NCBI GenBank assembly: GCA_035707805.1
Contig: DASSTS010000017.1
Span: 26,063 to 90,062, forward strand
Direction of reading: 5' to 3'
Source: Castellaniella sp035707805
GTDB lineage: Bacteria > Pseudomonadota > Gammaproteobacteria > Burkholderiales > Burkholderiaceae_B
DNA: 64,000 nt
Made by a program: the position numbers and the translations under genes. The notes below the pieces were generated by a model. It ran no database searches. It was given only the letters and a program-made list of their open reading frames with translations, and was not told the DNA's origin. The stretch's first letter is position 1, and every line of letters starts with the position of its first letter. This document shows positions 46,040-54,249 of this stretch, piece by piece.

Positions 46040-47922
46040 ATTCGGTTCGTACAAGCACTGTCGACGAAGTCGGCGCGGCGGCGAAACCCGCCGGCGCACC
46101 AGGAGGTCACATCATGCGCAGACAGCTTCCGGAAATGCTGGTCGGGCTGGGCCTGATCGCGGCGCCTTTCATCCTGCCGGTCATCGGCATGAGCCCCGAC
46201 CTGCTCACCCGGATCCTGATCTGGGGCCTGTTCGGCCTGGGCTTCGACCTGCTGTTCGGCTATACCGGCCTGCTGTCCTTCGGCCAGGCGGCGTTCTACG
46301 GCACGGGCGGTTTCGTCACGGCCTACCTGCTGACCGACGGCATCGTGCCCAACATGCTGGTGGCGCTGCTGATCGGTACGGTGGTGGCTGCGTTCGCCGG
46401 CCTGGTGATCGGTTATCTCACCTTGCGGCGCACCGGCATCTACTTTGCCATGAGCACGCTGGCCTTCGGCGAGATGTTCTACTTCCTGGAGAACTCCTCG
46501 TTCAAGGACTACACCGGGGGTGAAAACGGCATCGCCGGCGTGCCGCCGCCGGAACTGTCGCTGGGCTTCATCAACATCCACATTTCCAGCGGCTGGCCCA
46601 TGTACTGGTTCGTGGCGCTGATCTTCTTCTTGGGCTACCTGATCGCCCGCCGGATCGTGCGCTCGCCCTTCGGCGCCGTGCTGAAGGCCATCCAGGGCAA
46701 TCCCAAGCGCGCCACGGCGCTGGGCCACTCGATCCAGACCTACAAGCTGATCGTGTTCGTGGTCGCGGCCGCTTATGGCGGGCTGGCGGGCGGGCTGCTG
46801 GGGCTGTTCCAGTCCTACATGCCGCCGGACGCCTTCGCGCTGGACACTTCCGCCCAACTGGTCATCCAGACCGTGATGGGCGGGGCGGGGACGCTGCTCG
46901 GGCCGCTGCTGGGCGCCACCATCTGGCTGTATCTGTACGAGGGCCTGCAGCAGGTCGGCAGCCTGGGTCCCTACTGGAAGCTCATCCTGGGCGTGGTGTT
47001 CGTGGTGCTGGTGACGGTGTTCCGCCGCGGCGTGGCGGGCGGCATCCTGGAATTCTTCCGCCACCGCCGCCAGGGCCTGCCGGCCGACGTGGACAAGGAC
47101 GCCAGCGACCGGGTCGCCGGCAGCCTGGACATCGTGCCGCCGCTGGCGACGACCCGGCCGGGCGCCCCGGTCCTCGAGGCCCGCGGCATCAGCAAGCACT
47201 ACGGCGGCCTGAAGGCGAATTCGGACATCGACTTCACCCTGCGTGACGGCGAGCTGCACGGCGTGATCGGCCCCAACGGCGCCGGCAAGTCGACGTTCTT
47301 CGCCATGCTGGCCGGCGAGCTGCCCACGACCGCGGGCAAGGTCTTCTTCCGCGGCCAGGAGATCACCGGCATCGGCGTGACCTCGGTCTGCCAGCTGGGC
47401 ATGAGCAAGTCCTACCAAATCAACCAGCTGTTCGAGCACCTGACGGTGCGCCAGAACGTCATGATCCCGGTGCTGGCCCGCCTGCGCGGCCGCTATCGCA
47501 GCGACCTGCTCTCCAGCCTGCATTCCGACCAGCTGGACGCCCAGGTCAATGCCGCCATCGCCATGGTGGACCTGGTCCACCACGCCGATACCCGCGTGTC
47601 GGACATGTCCTACGGCGAAAAGCGCCGCCTGGAGATCGGGCTGGCGCTGGCGACCGGCGCCAACGTGCTGCTGTTCGACGAGCCGCTGGCCGGCCTCGGA
47701 CCCGAGGAGCGCGTGCTGGTGGTCTCGCTGCTGAAGTCGATCCGCAAGGGCCGCAGCATGGTCATCGTCGAACACGACATGGACGCCATGTTCGAGCTGG
47801 CCGAACGTATCACCGTGCTCTACGAAGGCCGCAAGCTGGCCGAGGGGACGCCGGACGAAATCCGCCACGACCCGTCGGTCCAGGCGGCTTATCTCGGAGG
47901 AATGGACGATGAGTCTGCTTGA
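46036..47922 (+). CDS. Fused LivM-type permease and LivG-type ATPase
   Basis: A 628-residue single protein joining two subunits usually encoded separately. Residues ~30-340 are a LivM permease (GLGFDLLFGYTGLLSFGQAAFYGTGGF); residues ~375-625 are a LivG ATPase with Walker A GPNGAGKST near 413 and signature MSYGEKRRLEIGLALATG, Walker B VLLFDEPLAGLGPEE. No stop or frameshift separates them. Two starts are each well supported: ATG 46036 (AGGAGG upstream, overlapping livH) and ATG 46114 (own AGGAGG), differing by a 26-residue polar head. Confidence 0.92.
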   Translation: MNSVRTSTVDEVGAAAKPAGAPGGHIMRRQLPEMLVGLGLIAAPFILPVIGMSPDLLTRILIWGLFGLGFDLLFGYTGLLSFGQAAFYGTGGFVTAYLLTDGIVPNMLVALLIGTVVAAFAGLVIGYLTLRRTGIYFAMSTLAFGEMFYFLENSSFKDYTGGENGIAGVPPPELSLGFINIHISSGWPMYWFVALIFFLGYLIARRIVRSPFGAVLKAIQGNPKRATALGHSIQTYKLIVFVVAAAYGGLAGGLLGLFQSYMPPDAFALDTSAQLVIQTVMGGAGTLLGPLLGATIWLYLYEGLQQVGSLGPYWKLILGVVFVVLVTVFRRGVAGGILEFFRHRRQGLPADVDKDASDRVAGSLDIVPPLATTRPGAPVLEARGISKHYGGLKANSDIDFTLRDGELHGVIGPNGAGKSTFFAMLAGELPTTAGKVFFRGQEITGIGVTSVCQLGMSKSYQINQLFEHLTVRQNVMIPVLARLRGRYRSDLLSSLHSDQLDAQVNAAIAMVDLVHHADTRVSDMSYGEKRRLEIGLALATGANVLLFDEPLAGLGPEERVLVVSLLKSIRKGRSMVIVEHDMDAMFELAERITVLYEGRKLAEGTPDEIRHDPSVQAAYLGGMDDESA

Positions 47923-48613
47923 AGTCGACAAGATCAACAGCTATTACGGGGATTCGCACATCCTGTTCGATGTCTCGATGCGCATCGAGGAACACGAGGT
48001 CGTGGCCCTGCTGGGGCGCAACGGGGCCGGCAAGAGCACCACGCTGAAATCCCTGATGGGCATGGTCGAGGTCAAGTCCGGCGCGATCCGTCATCGCGGG
48101 GTCGAGATCCAGCACCTCCAGCCGTACGGGCGGGCGGCGCTGGGCATCCAGCTGGTGCCGGAAGAGCGCCGGGTGTTCGGCTCGATCTCGGTCCAGGAAA
48201 ACCTGCAGCTGGCGGCGATGACCGCTGAAAAGCCGCGCAGCCTGGACGAGATCTACGCGACCTTCCCGCGCCTGGCCGAGCGCAAGCGCAATCGCGGCAA
48301 GCAGCTCTCGGGCGGCGAACAGCAGATGCTGGCCATCGCCCGGGCGATGATCCGCAATGCCGACATCATCCTGCTGGACGAGCCTTTCGAGGGCCTGGCC
48401 CCGCTGATCGTGCGCGACCTGATGGGGGTCTGCCGCAAGCTGGCCGATGCCGGACAGACGATCGTGATCGTCGAACAGAACGTGCGGGCGGCGCTGTCGC
48501 TGGCCGACCGCGCCTATATCGTCAACAACGGACATGTGGTGTACGAGGGCACGCCCAAGGACCTGCATGAGAACGGCGAGATCATCGAGCGGTATCTCGG
48601 GGTCAAAGCCTGA
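47909..48613 (+). CDS. Branched-chain amino acid-type ABC ATPase (LivF-like)
   Basis: A 234-residue ATPase. Walker A GRNGAGKST, signature LSGGEQQMLAIARAM, Walker B IILLDEPFEGLAP. The LivF-specific NSYYGDSHILFDVS opening is clear. It overlaps the fused gene by 14 bases and is followed by a perfect terminator, ending the importer operon. Confidence 0.94.
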   Translation: MSLLEVDKINSYYGDSHILFDVSMRIEEHEVVALLGRNGAGKSTTLKSLMGMVEVKSGAIRHRGVEIQHLQPYGRAALGIQLVPEERRVFGSISVQENLQLAAMTAEKPRSLDEIYATFPRLAERKRNRGKQLSGGEQQMLAIARAMIRNADIILLDEPFEGLAPLIVRDLMGVCRKLADAGQTIVIVEQNVRAALSLADRAYIVNNGHVVYEGTPKDLHENGEIIERYLGVKA

Positions 48614-48642
48614 TTCATGCCGGCCCGGACGGGCGATTTCGG

Positions 48643-48671
48643 GGGTCCCACCTGCGTGGGACCCTTTTTTT
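48643..48671 (+). terminator. Terminator of the branched-chain importer operon
   Basis: GGGTCCCAC and GTGGGACCC pair around CTGC and are followed by seven T residues, 29 bases after the livF-like stop. Nine-bp perfect stem. Confidence 0.95.
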
Positions 48672-48822
48672 GCGCTTGGCGGCTGCGGGTGCTGGGGGCG
48701 CCGATCCTGATTGCGTCGAGGATTGAAAGCCAGTTCTACGGAAATCGGTATTCCGTGCGGCGTGCTGGCGTTTGACAATGCGGCTCTCTGCCCTTGTGGC
48801 ATCACACGAGACCCGGCATTCC

Positions 48823-50043
48823 ATGAATCACAGTCAATCCAGAAGCATCTCCGTCCTTGGCATCATGTTGATCGCCATGTCCTTGCGCGCGCCTATCACC
48901 GGCATGGGCCCGCTCATCGGCGAGATCAGTGCCGACCTGGGCCTGACTGGGGCGGCTGCGGGAGCCTTGGTGACATTGCCCTTGCTGGCTTTCGCCCTCG
49001 CATCCCTGATCGCACCCGCGCTCGGGCAACGCCTGGGATTGCAGCGCAGCCTGTTGGCCTCCATGGCCGCCCTGGTGGCTGGCATCCTGCTTCGTTCCAG
49101 CGGCGGCGTAGTGCCCCTGTTCGCCGGCACCGTCATCGCGGGATTGGCGATCGCGATCAGCAACGTGCTGCTGCCGACCGCGTTGAAGCGCGGCTTTCCG
49201 GATCGGGCGGCTTCGCTGACGGCGGCTTATGTGCTGGCGATGAGTCTGATGGCGGGTATCGCTTCGGCCGTGGCGGTGCCGCTCGCGCTGGTGTGGTCGT
49301 GGCGGGGTGCCGCAGCGGTCATGTTCGTGATCCCGTTGTTGGCGGCCCTGGCCTGCCTGCCCCTGGCCGCAAGTCAGGCGCCGGCCGGTCCGAAGGCCGC
49401 GCCTCCGTCGGCGCGATGCGTCTGGCGTTCATCCCTGGCCTGGCAAGTGGCTTTGTATATGGGGTTCAACTCCGTCGTCTTCTATGTGTGCGTCACCTGG
49501 TTGCCTGCGGTGCTGACGGATGCCGGTTACTCCCCGCGCGAGGCCGGCGCATTGCACGGTCTGCTGCAGGCGGTCTCTCTGTTTCCCGCCTTGGTGATGG
49601 GCCCGCTGCTGCGGCGTTGGGCGGATCAGCGGGGGCTGGCCAGTGCCGCCGCCGTACTGAGCCTGATCGGCGTGGCCGGCCTGATGGTCCAACCTCGTTG
49701 GGGCGTCGTGTGGGTTGCGCTGCTGGGCACGGGGAGCGGCGCGGGCGTCATCCTGGGGCTGGCATTCCTGACCCTGCGGACCGGCTCCGCCAGTCTGGCT
49801 GCGACCTTGTCGGGCATGGCGCAATCCATTGGCTATCTGCTAGCGGCGGCCGGCCCCGTCGTCGCCGGGGCATTGCGGGAAGCCACCGGAGGCTGGCAAG
49901 CGGCCCTGGGCCTGTGCGCCATCCAGTGCCTGGCGATGATCATCCTGGCCCAGGGAGCTGGCCGTATCCGTCAAGTCGAAAGAGAAGGCCGGTGCCGGGC
50001 CGTGTGGAAAGCCAGCCTTTCCTGCGGGGGCGTGGAGCGGTGA
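48823..50043 (+). CDS. CynX/NimT-family MFS transporter
   Basis: A 406-residue 12-helix transporter. The front ILGIMLIAMSLRAPITGMGPLIGEISADLGLT-like block, seen as MSLRAPITGMGPLIGEIS, is the signature of the CynX (cyanate) and NimT (2-nitroimidazole) branch. I chose ATG 48823; ATG 48778 and an earlier TTG also lie in frame and ribosome binding sites are weak. Codon use (TTG, CGT, TCG) is less biased than in the flanking operons, hinting at acquisition. It is convergent with the LysR gene 20 bases on. Confidence 0.85.
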   Translation: MNHSQSRSISVLGIMLIAMSLRAPITGMGPLIGEISADLGLTGAAAGALVTLPLLAFALASLIAPALGQRLGLQRSLLASMAALVAGILLRSSGGVVPLFAGTVIAGLAIAISNVLLPTALKRGFPDRAASLTAAYVLAMSLMAGIASAVAVPLALVWSWRGAAAVMFVIPLLAALACLPLAASQAPAGPKAAPPSARCVWRSSLAWQVALYMGFNSVVFYVCVTWLPAVLTDAGYSPREAGALHGLLQAVSLFPALVMGPLLRRWADQRGLASAAAVLSLIGVAGLMVQPRWGVVWVALLGTGSGAGVILGLAFLTLRTGSASLAATLSGMAQSIGYLLAAAGPVVAGALREATGGWQAALGLCAIQCLAMIILAQGAGRIRQVEREGRCRAVWKASLSCGGVER

Positions 50044-50063
50044 GGGCGGGTGCCAGCCCCGCC

Positions 50064-50987
50064 TTATGCCGCGACCTGCGGGCGGGTGCCGGGCAAGGTA
50101 TCGGCCATGGCGAACAGCTTGTCGATCAGCATCCGGGACCGGATGGCGCGCTGGCCGCCGGGCGGAAAGAGCAGCCAGATGGCCGGCCCGGGCGGCTGAT
50201 ATTCGTGCAGGATCTCCACGAGTGTGCCGTTGTTCAGCTGCTGCTGCACGACATAGTCTGGGGCCTGGATGATGCCGGCGCCGTGGACCGCCGCCTTCAT
50301 CAGGGACATGCCGTTGTCGATCAGCAGGTTGCTGCGCACGGCCACGTGGCGCGGGCCCGTCTCTGCGCTCGTGAACTCCCACAGCCATTTGGACCGTTGT
50401 CCGGGCCGGACGTACAGCAGACAGTTGTGTCGGGCCAGGTCGTCGGGCGTCCTGGGAGTGCCCTTGTCCGCCAGATAGGTGGGGGCGGCGGCCGTGACGA
50501 TGCGCGAAATGCGCAGTTTGCGGGCGACCAATCTGTCGCTCGCGGGCTCGCCGACCGATATGGCGACGTCGAAACCCCCGCCGGCCAGGTCCTCGTTTCG
50601 GTCGGAAAGGGTGACGTTCAGCGTCAGTTCCGGATACTGTTCCGTAAAGTCGTTCAGCAGGGGCATGATCCACTGCTCGCCGTAGCTGGCGGGGAGAATG
50701 ACCCGCAACGTGCCACGCAATGTATCGCGCAAGCTGACGAGTTCGTTTTTCGCGCTTTCCAGGTCGTCCAGGATGCGCCTGCAGCGTTCGTAGAAAATCA
50801 TCCCATCCGGTGTCGGGCTGACCCGTCGGGTCGTGCGCTCCAGCAGCTTGACGCCCAGATTGAGTTCCAGTTTCGTGATGATGCGGCTGACGGTGGCGCT
50901 GGAAGTCTCCAGACTGTTTGCCGTTTTGGTGAAACTGCACAGTTCCACTGTTTTGACGAAAACGCCGATTTCGCTGAGAGGGTCCAT
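50064..50987 (-). CDS. LysR-family regulator
   Basis: A 307-residue regulator with an N-terminal winged helix (SFTKTANSLETSSATVSRIITKLELNLGVKLLER) and a C-terminal effector domain (PTYLADKGTPRTPDDLARHNCLLY). This is the aromatic-compound/CrgA-like LysR branch. It lies downstream of the reductase and DUF4863 genes on the same strand (95-base gap), so it may be co-transcribed and act on this module. Effector unknown. Confidence 0.88.
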   Translation of the reverse strand: MDPLSEIGVFVKTVELCSFTKTANSLETSSATVSRIITKLELNLGVKLLERTTRRVSPTPDGMIFYERCRRILDDLESAKNELVSLRDTLRGTLRVILPASYGEQWIMPLLNDFTEQYPELTLNVTLSDRNEDLAGGGFDVAISVGEPASDRLVARKLRISRIVTAAAPTYLADKGTPRTPDDLARHNCLLYVRPGQRSKWLWEFTSAETGPRHVAVRSNLLIDNGMSLMKAAVHGAGIIQAPDYVVQQQLNNGTLVEILHEYQPPGPAIWLLFPPGGQRAIRSRMLIDKLFAMADTLPGTRPQVAA

Positions 50988-51082
50988 GATGGTCTCCTTT
51001 CGGACTTCGAAAACAGCAAGACCACCCCGCGGCCGGCATGGCCGCCGGTGGGGTGGTAGGGGGCGCAGGGTGCTGAGGCGGT

Positions 51083-51658
51083 TCAGGCCGCCTGCGTGTC
51101 GTCCGCCGTGGCTTCGGTGTGCCGCGCGGCGCCGGCGAGCGCAGCCAGCAGATTGGAAAGCCCCTGGCGGGCCGCGGGATCCGTCAGTTCGCCTGAGGCC
51201 GAGAACTTTTCATGAGCCGCCGAAATGAAAAGTTCGGGCTTGTTCAGGGTTCGCGCGTCCAGGTAGACCAGAATCTGACGCAGGTGGTATTGGGCGCGTG
51301 CCCCGCCCAGCCAGCTCATGGATGCGCTGATGATCGCGGCGGGTTTGCCGCTGAAGGGCGCGGTGTGCGCGCGAGAGAGCCAATCGATGGCGTTCTTCAG
51401 GACGCCTGGCACCGAATAGTTGTATTCGGGCGTGGCGATCAGAAACGCGTCGGCCCGGCTGGCTTGGGCTGCCAGCCGCTTTACGGAGTCGGGGAGTCCT
51501 TGGGCCTCGACGTCGCCATCGTAAAGCGGCACGTCCGACAGTTCGGCGATTTCTATGATGGCGCCTTGCGGCGCCTGACGGCGCGCCTGCTCGATCAGCA
51601 AGCGGTTGTAGGACCCCTGGCGCAGGCTGCCGCCGATCGCGAGGATATGAATGGGCAT
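51083..51658 (-). CDS. NADPH-dependent FMN reductase
   Basis: A 191-residue flavodoxin-fold flavoprotein. The phosphate-binding loop is GGSLRQGSYNRLL, the flavin loop TPEYNYSVPGVLKNAIDWLSR, and LGGARAQYHLRQILVYLD near the end; these are the chromate/quinone/nitro reductase group of small FMN reductases. It begins 15 bases after the DUF4863 gene, so the two form an operon. A close paralogue lies at 61069-61644. In this context it may reduce a nitro group or supply reduced FMN; this is inference. Confidence 0.92.
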   Translation of the reverse strand: MPIHILAIGGSLRQGSYNRLLIEQARRQAPQGAIIEIAELSDVPLYDGDVEAQGLPDSVKRLAAQASRADAFLIATPEYNYSVPGVLKNAIDWLSRAHTAPFSGKPAAIISASMSWLGGARAQYHLRQILVYLDARTLNKPELFISAAHEKFSASGELTDPAARQGLSNLLAALAGAARHTEATADDTQAA

Positions 51659-51673
51659 GAGGAGATTCTCCTG

Positions 51674-52246
51674 TCAGAGACGAGACGGGTTTTCTGCGGG
51701 TTCGGTTGGCGCCGGACAATAGCGGATGCGGCCGGCGGGCAGGTAGAACAGGGCGATCAGCGCGCCGCCCGTTGCTTCCGGGTAGTGCGCACTGCCTGGA
51801 GCGGGGGCGGTCCAGCCTGCATGGCACCAGCCCTCCGGGCCTTTGAGCGCCGCATCCGGGTCCAGCGGTACGATCATGTTGAACTCTCCATAGGGATGGG
51901 CGTGATATTGGCCGCGATAGGTCCGGCCGCACAGGTCGTCCGCATGGATCGTCGAGGCCATGTAGACCGTCGTGATGCTGAAGTAGCGTGTCCGCTCCGA
52001 CGGGGCGGCGATCAGGCTGCGCCGGTAACGTGGGCCGTCCACTTCGATGTTGGCCGCCCATCCGTCGCGGACGCCTCGCGTCACAAGCCGTGCGAGTGTC
52101 TGGTAGAGATCGCTGTCAGGACCGTAGGTCTGGTTCAGCCAGATTTCCGTCTCGGGGCCGGGCGTCATGCTCTGCACCGTGTCGAGAAAGGCCACGCTGT
52201 GTTCGACGAGCGCTGCGTGGTCCGGGTTTTCCTGCTGGGTTTTCAT
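51674..52246 (-). CDS. DUF4863 protein, 4-hydroxylaminobenzoate lyase-like (PnbB-like)
   Basis: A 190-residue soluble protein. The C-terminal half has GQYHAHPYGEFNMIVPLDP followed by GWCHAGWTAPAPGSAHYPEATGG, a His/Glu-rich cupin-like pattern that I recall from the DUF4863 family containing PnbB. PnbB converts 4-hydroxylaminobenzoate to protocatechuate and ammonium in 4-nitrobenzoate degradation. ATG 52246 has AAGGAGAGG just upstream. It leads an operon with the FMN reductase and is divergent from a LysR gene, as expected for a pnb-like locus. Identification is from memory and not confirmed. Confidence 0.65.
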   Translation of the reverse strand: MKTQQENPDHAALVEHSVAFLDTVQSMTPGPETEIWLNQTYGPDSDLYQTLARLVTRGVRDGWAANIEVDGPRYRRSLIAAPSERTRYFSITTVYMASTIHADDLCGRTYRGQYHAHPYGEFNMIVPLDPDAALKGPEGWCHAGWTAPAPGSAHYPEATGGALIALFYLPAGRIRYCPAPTEPAENPSRL

Positions 52247-52344
52247 TTCCTCTCCTTGCCGGCCTCGAGGTGTGCCGTGCGTGGTGTGGAGAGGATTATC
52301 ATGCTCCATAGAGTTGAATGGAATTGATCTGTTTTCAGAAATGA

Positions 52345-52361
52345 ATTGCATGTCATGCAAT
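52345..52361. promoter_or_regulatory. LysR-type operator between divergent genes
   Basis: ATTGCAT-GTC-ATGCAAT is a perfect inverted repeat with 7-bp arms, 20 bases before the LysR ATG at 52382 and about 100 bases before the DUF4863 gene on the other strand. It is AT-rich and has the T-N11-A form of LysR sites. Confidence 0.65.
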
Positions 52362-52381
52362 ATGCTGGAGGGGTGTGAGAC

Positions 52382-53350
52382 ATGAGCATCGGCGGGCTGG
52401 ACCTCAATTTGTTGAAAGTCTTCGAAGCGGTCTATGAGGATCGAAACCTGGTACGCGCGGGCCAGCGCCTGAATCTCAGCCAGTCCGCCGTCAGCCACGC
52501 CTTGTCCCGCTTGAGGGACGGGGTGGGCGACGCCTTGTTCTTGCGCACGGGCAAGGGCCTGGTGCCTACGGCGCGGGCCGCCGAACTGGCTCCGGTCGTG
52601 AAGAGGGCGCTGGACAGCATCAAGGAAGCCTTGGGGGCCGAACCTTTTTCTCCCGCCGGATCGACGCGCCAGTTTGTGGTCGCCGCCAACGACCACATGA
52701 CGGTCGTGGTGGTCGCCCCCCTGCTCAATGTGCTGCGGCAGGCCGCTCCGGGCACTGATCTGGTGGTCAGGCCTTCGACCCGGCTGGATCTGGCGGAACA
52801 GATCGACCTGGGGCGCATCGATCTGGCCATCGGCGCATTTGCCCAGATACCGTCGCGTTTTGGTGCCAGTACCCTGATGGTCCAGGACGAGTCCGTCCTG
52901 ATGCGACGAGATCACCCCGTCGCCCGGCGTGGATTGGCCTTGCACGACTTTGCCGTCTATCCGCTTGTCACCGTTTCTGTGGGTGGGGTGGAAGAGGGCG
53001 CGGTCGACGGCTTCATCCTCGAACGAGGGCTGGCGCGCCAGTCCGAGGTCTTCGACAGGCGTGCTTTGCAGGAAGCGCTGGCGCGGGTCGGTCTCGAGCC
53101 GCGCTTGCAGGTGGCTGTCCCGCATGCGCTGGCAATTCCCGTGCTCTTGTCGGGCGGCGACATGCTGTCCATCGTGCCGTCGACCCTGGCGAAGGCTTTG
53201 GCCAGTCAAAGCGGTTTGCTGACCCGCCCGCTGCCTTACCGCTCCGATGAGACGACGACGCGGATGATCTGGCATCGGCGCAACGATCGAGATCCGGCGC
53301 ATGCCTGGTTGCGCGGCCTGGTTGCGGGCGTATGCGCGGATTTGGCTTGA
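52382..53350 (+). CDS. LysR-family regulator, divergent from the DUF4863 operon
   Basis: A 322-residue regulator. The DNA-binding head DLNLLKVFEAVYEDRNLVRAGQRLNLSQSAVSHALSRLRD is of the NodD/NahR/LinR-like LysR branch, often activators of aromatic-acid catabolism. The effector domain follows. It most likely controls the divergent DUF4863-FMN reductase operon through the palindrome at 52345-52361, as LysR proteins usually do. It is 72 bases ahead of ribA. Confidence 0.92.
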   Translation: MSIGGLDLNLLKVFEAVYEDRNLVRAGQRLNLSQSAVSHALSRLRDGVGDALFLRTGKGLVPTARAAELAPVVKRALDSIKEALGAEPFSPAGSTRQFVVAANDHMTVVVVAPLLNVLRQAAPGTDLVVRPSTRLDLAEQIDLGRIDLAIGAFAQIPSRFGASTLMVQDESVLMRRDHPVARRGLALHDFAVYPLVTVSVGGVEEGAVDGFILERGLARQSEVFDRRALQEALARVGLEPRLQVAVPHALAIPVLLSGGDMLSIVPSTLAKALASQSGLLTRPLPYRSDETTTRMIWHRRNDRDPAHAWLRGLVAGVCADLA

Positions 53351-53422
53351 TCCGCGCGGGTTCAGATGGGGGTTCCGGTGTTAACCTATAGGCCGTTTCA
53401 TTTTTCCCACGACTTGTTCCTC

Positions 53423-54067
53423 ATGTCCTCCCCTTCCGGAGCCGGCGCCGCGGACGGCGACCTGCTGCGATACGTCGCCTCCAGCCAACTGCCCACGCCC
53501 TGGGCGATCTTCCGGATCCACGCTTTCGTCGAGCTGGCCACGGGCAAGGAACACGTGGCGCTGACCCTGGGCGACGTGGGATCGGGCGAGCCGGTCCTGG
53601 CCCGCATCCATTCCGAATGCCTGACGGGTGACGCGCTCTTCAGCCAGCGCTGCGATTGCGGCGCCCAGCTCGAGGCGGCGCTGCAGCGGATCGCCGAGGA
53701 AGGCCGCGGCATCCTCATGTACCTGCGCCAGGAAGGACGGGGCATCGGCCTGCTGAACAAGATCCGCGCCTATCACCTGCAGGACGAGGGGGCGGACACC
53801 GTCGAGGCCAACGAACGCCTGGGTTTTCCGGCAGACATGCGCCGCTATGACCTCTGCAAGCCCATGCTGGCGCATTTCGGCATCCGCAGCGTGCGGCTGA
53901 TGACCAACAACCCCCGCAAGGAGCGCGTGCTGGGCGAGCTGGGCATCGAGATCGCCGAGCACATCCCGCTGCAGGTCAACCGCAATCCCTACAATGAGCA
54001 GTACCTGCGCACCAAGGCGCGCAAGCTGGGCCACCAGTTCAAGGAATACTTCGGCGAGGCGCCCTGA
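53423..54067 (+). CDS. ribA: GTP cyclohydrolase II
   Basis: A 214-residue zinc enzyme, first step of riboflavin synthesis. Zinc cysteines are C66, C77 and C79 in HSECLTGDALFSQRCDCG; YLRQEGRGIGLLNKIRAYHLQ and MTNNPRKERVLGELGI are catalytic and GTP-binding blocks. I chose ATG 53423; an in-frame ATG at 53366 gives a 19-residue non-conserved head. Neither has a strong ribosome binding site. Its stop is 182 bases before the c-di-GMP gene. Confidence 0.94.
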   Translation: MSSPSGAGAADGDLLRYVASSQLPTPWAIFRIHAFVELATGKEHVALTLGDVGSGEPVLARIHSECLTGDALFSQRCDCGAQLEAALQRIAEEGRGILMYLRQEGRGIGLLNKIRAYHLQDEGADTVEANERLGFPADMRRYDLCKPMLAHFGIRSVRLMTNNPRKERVLGELGIEIAEHIPLQVNRNPYNEQYLRTKARKLGHQFKEYFGEAP

Positions 54068-54125
54068 GGGCGACGGGCAGGCCGGCCTTGCCGGCGCCAT
54101 CCGCTCTTTTCGCGCTGCGCCCGAC

Positions 54126-54159
54126 CGTCACCGGATCATGGATATTACCGATGGTGACG
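54126..54159. other. Inverted repeat in the ribA-GGDEF gene spacer
   Basis: CGTCACC (54126-54132) is the exact complement of GGTGACG (54153-54159) across 20 bases. No T-tract follows on either strand, so it is not a terminator. It could be an operator or an mRNA hairpin in the leader of the c-di-GMP protein gene. Confidence 0.4.
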
Positions 54160-54249
54160 TACTCGACGACATGTTAAAAAACCGAGTGTTGCAGACTTTC
54201 CTGGCGTCCTGGTCATGGCTCAATTGCTGCACACAACCCACCTCGCGTG

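Noticed and set aside
54068..54249. A c-di-GMP riboswitch in front of the GGDEF-EAL gene
   Set aside because: The 182-base spacer lacks the conserved GEMM core elements. Only a simple inverted repeat is seen.
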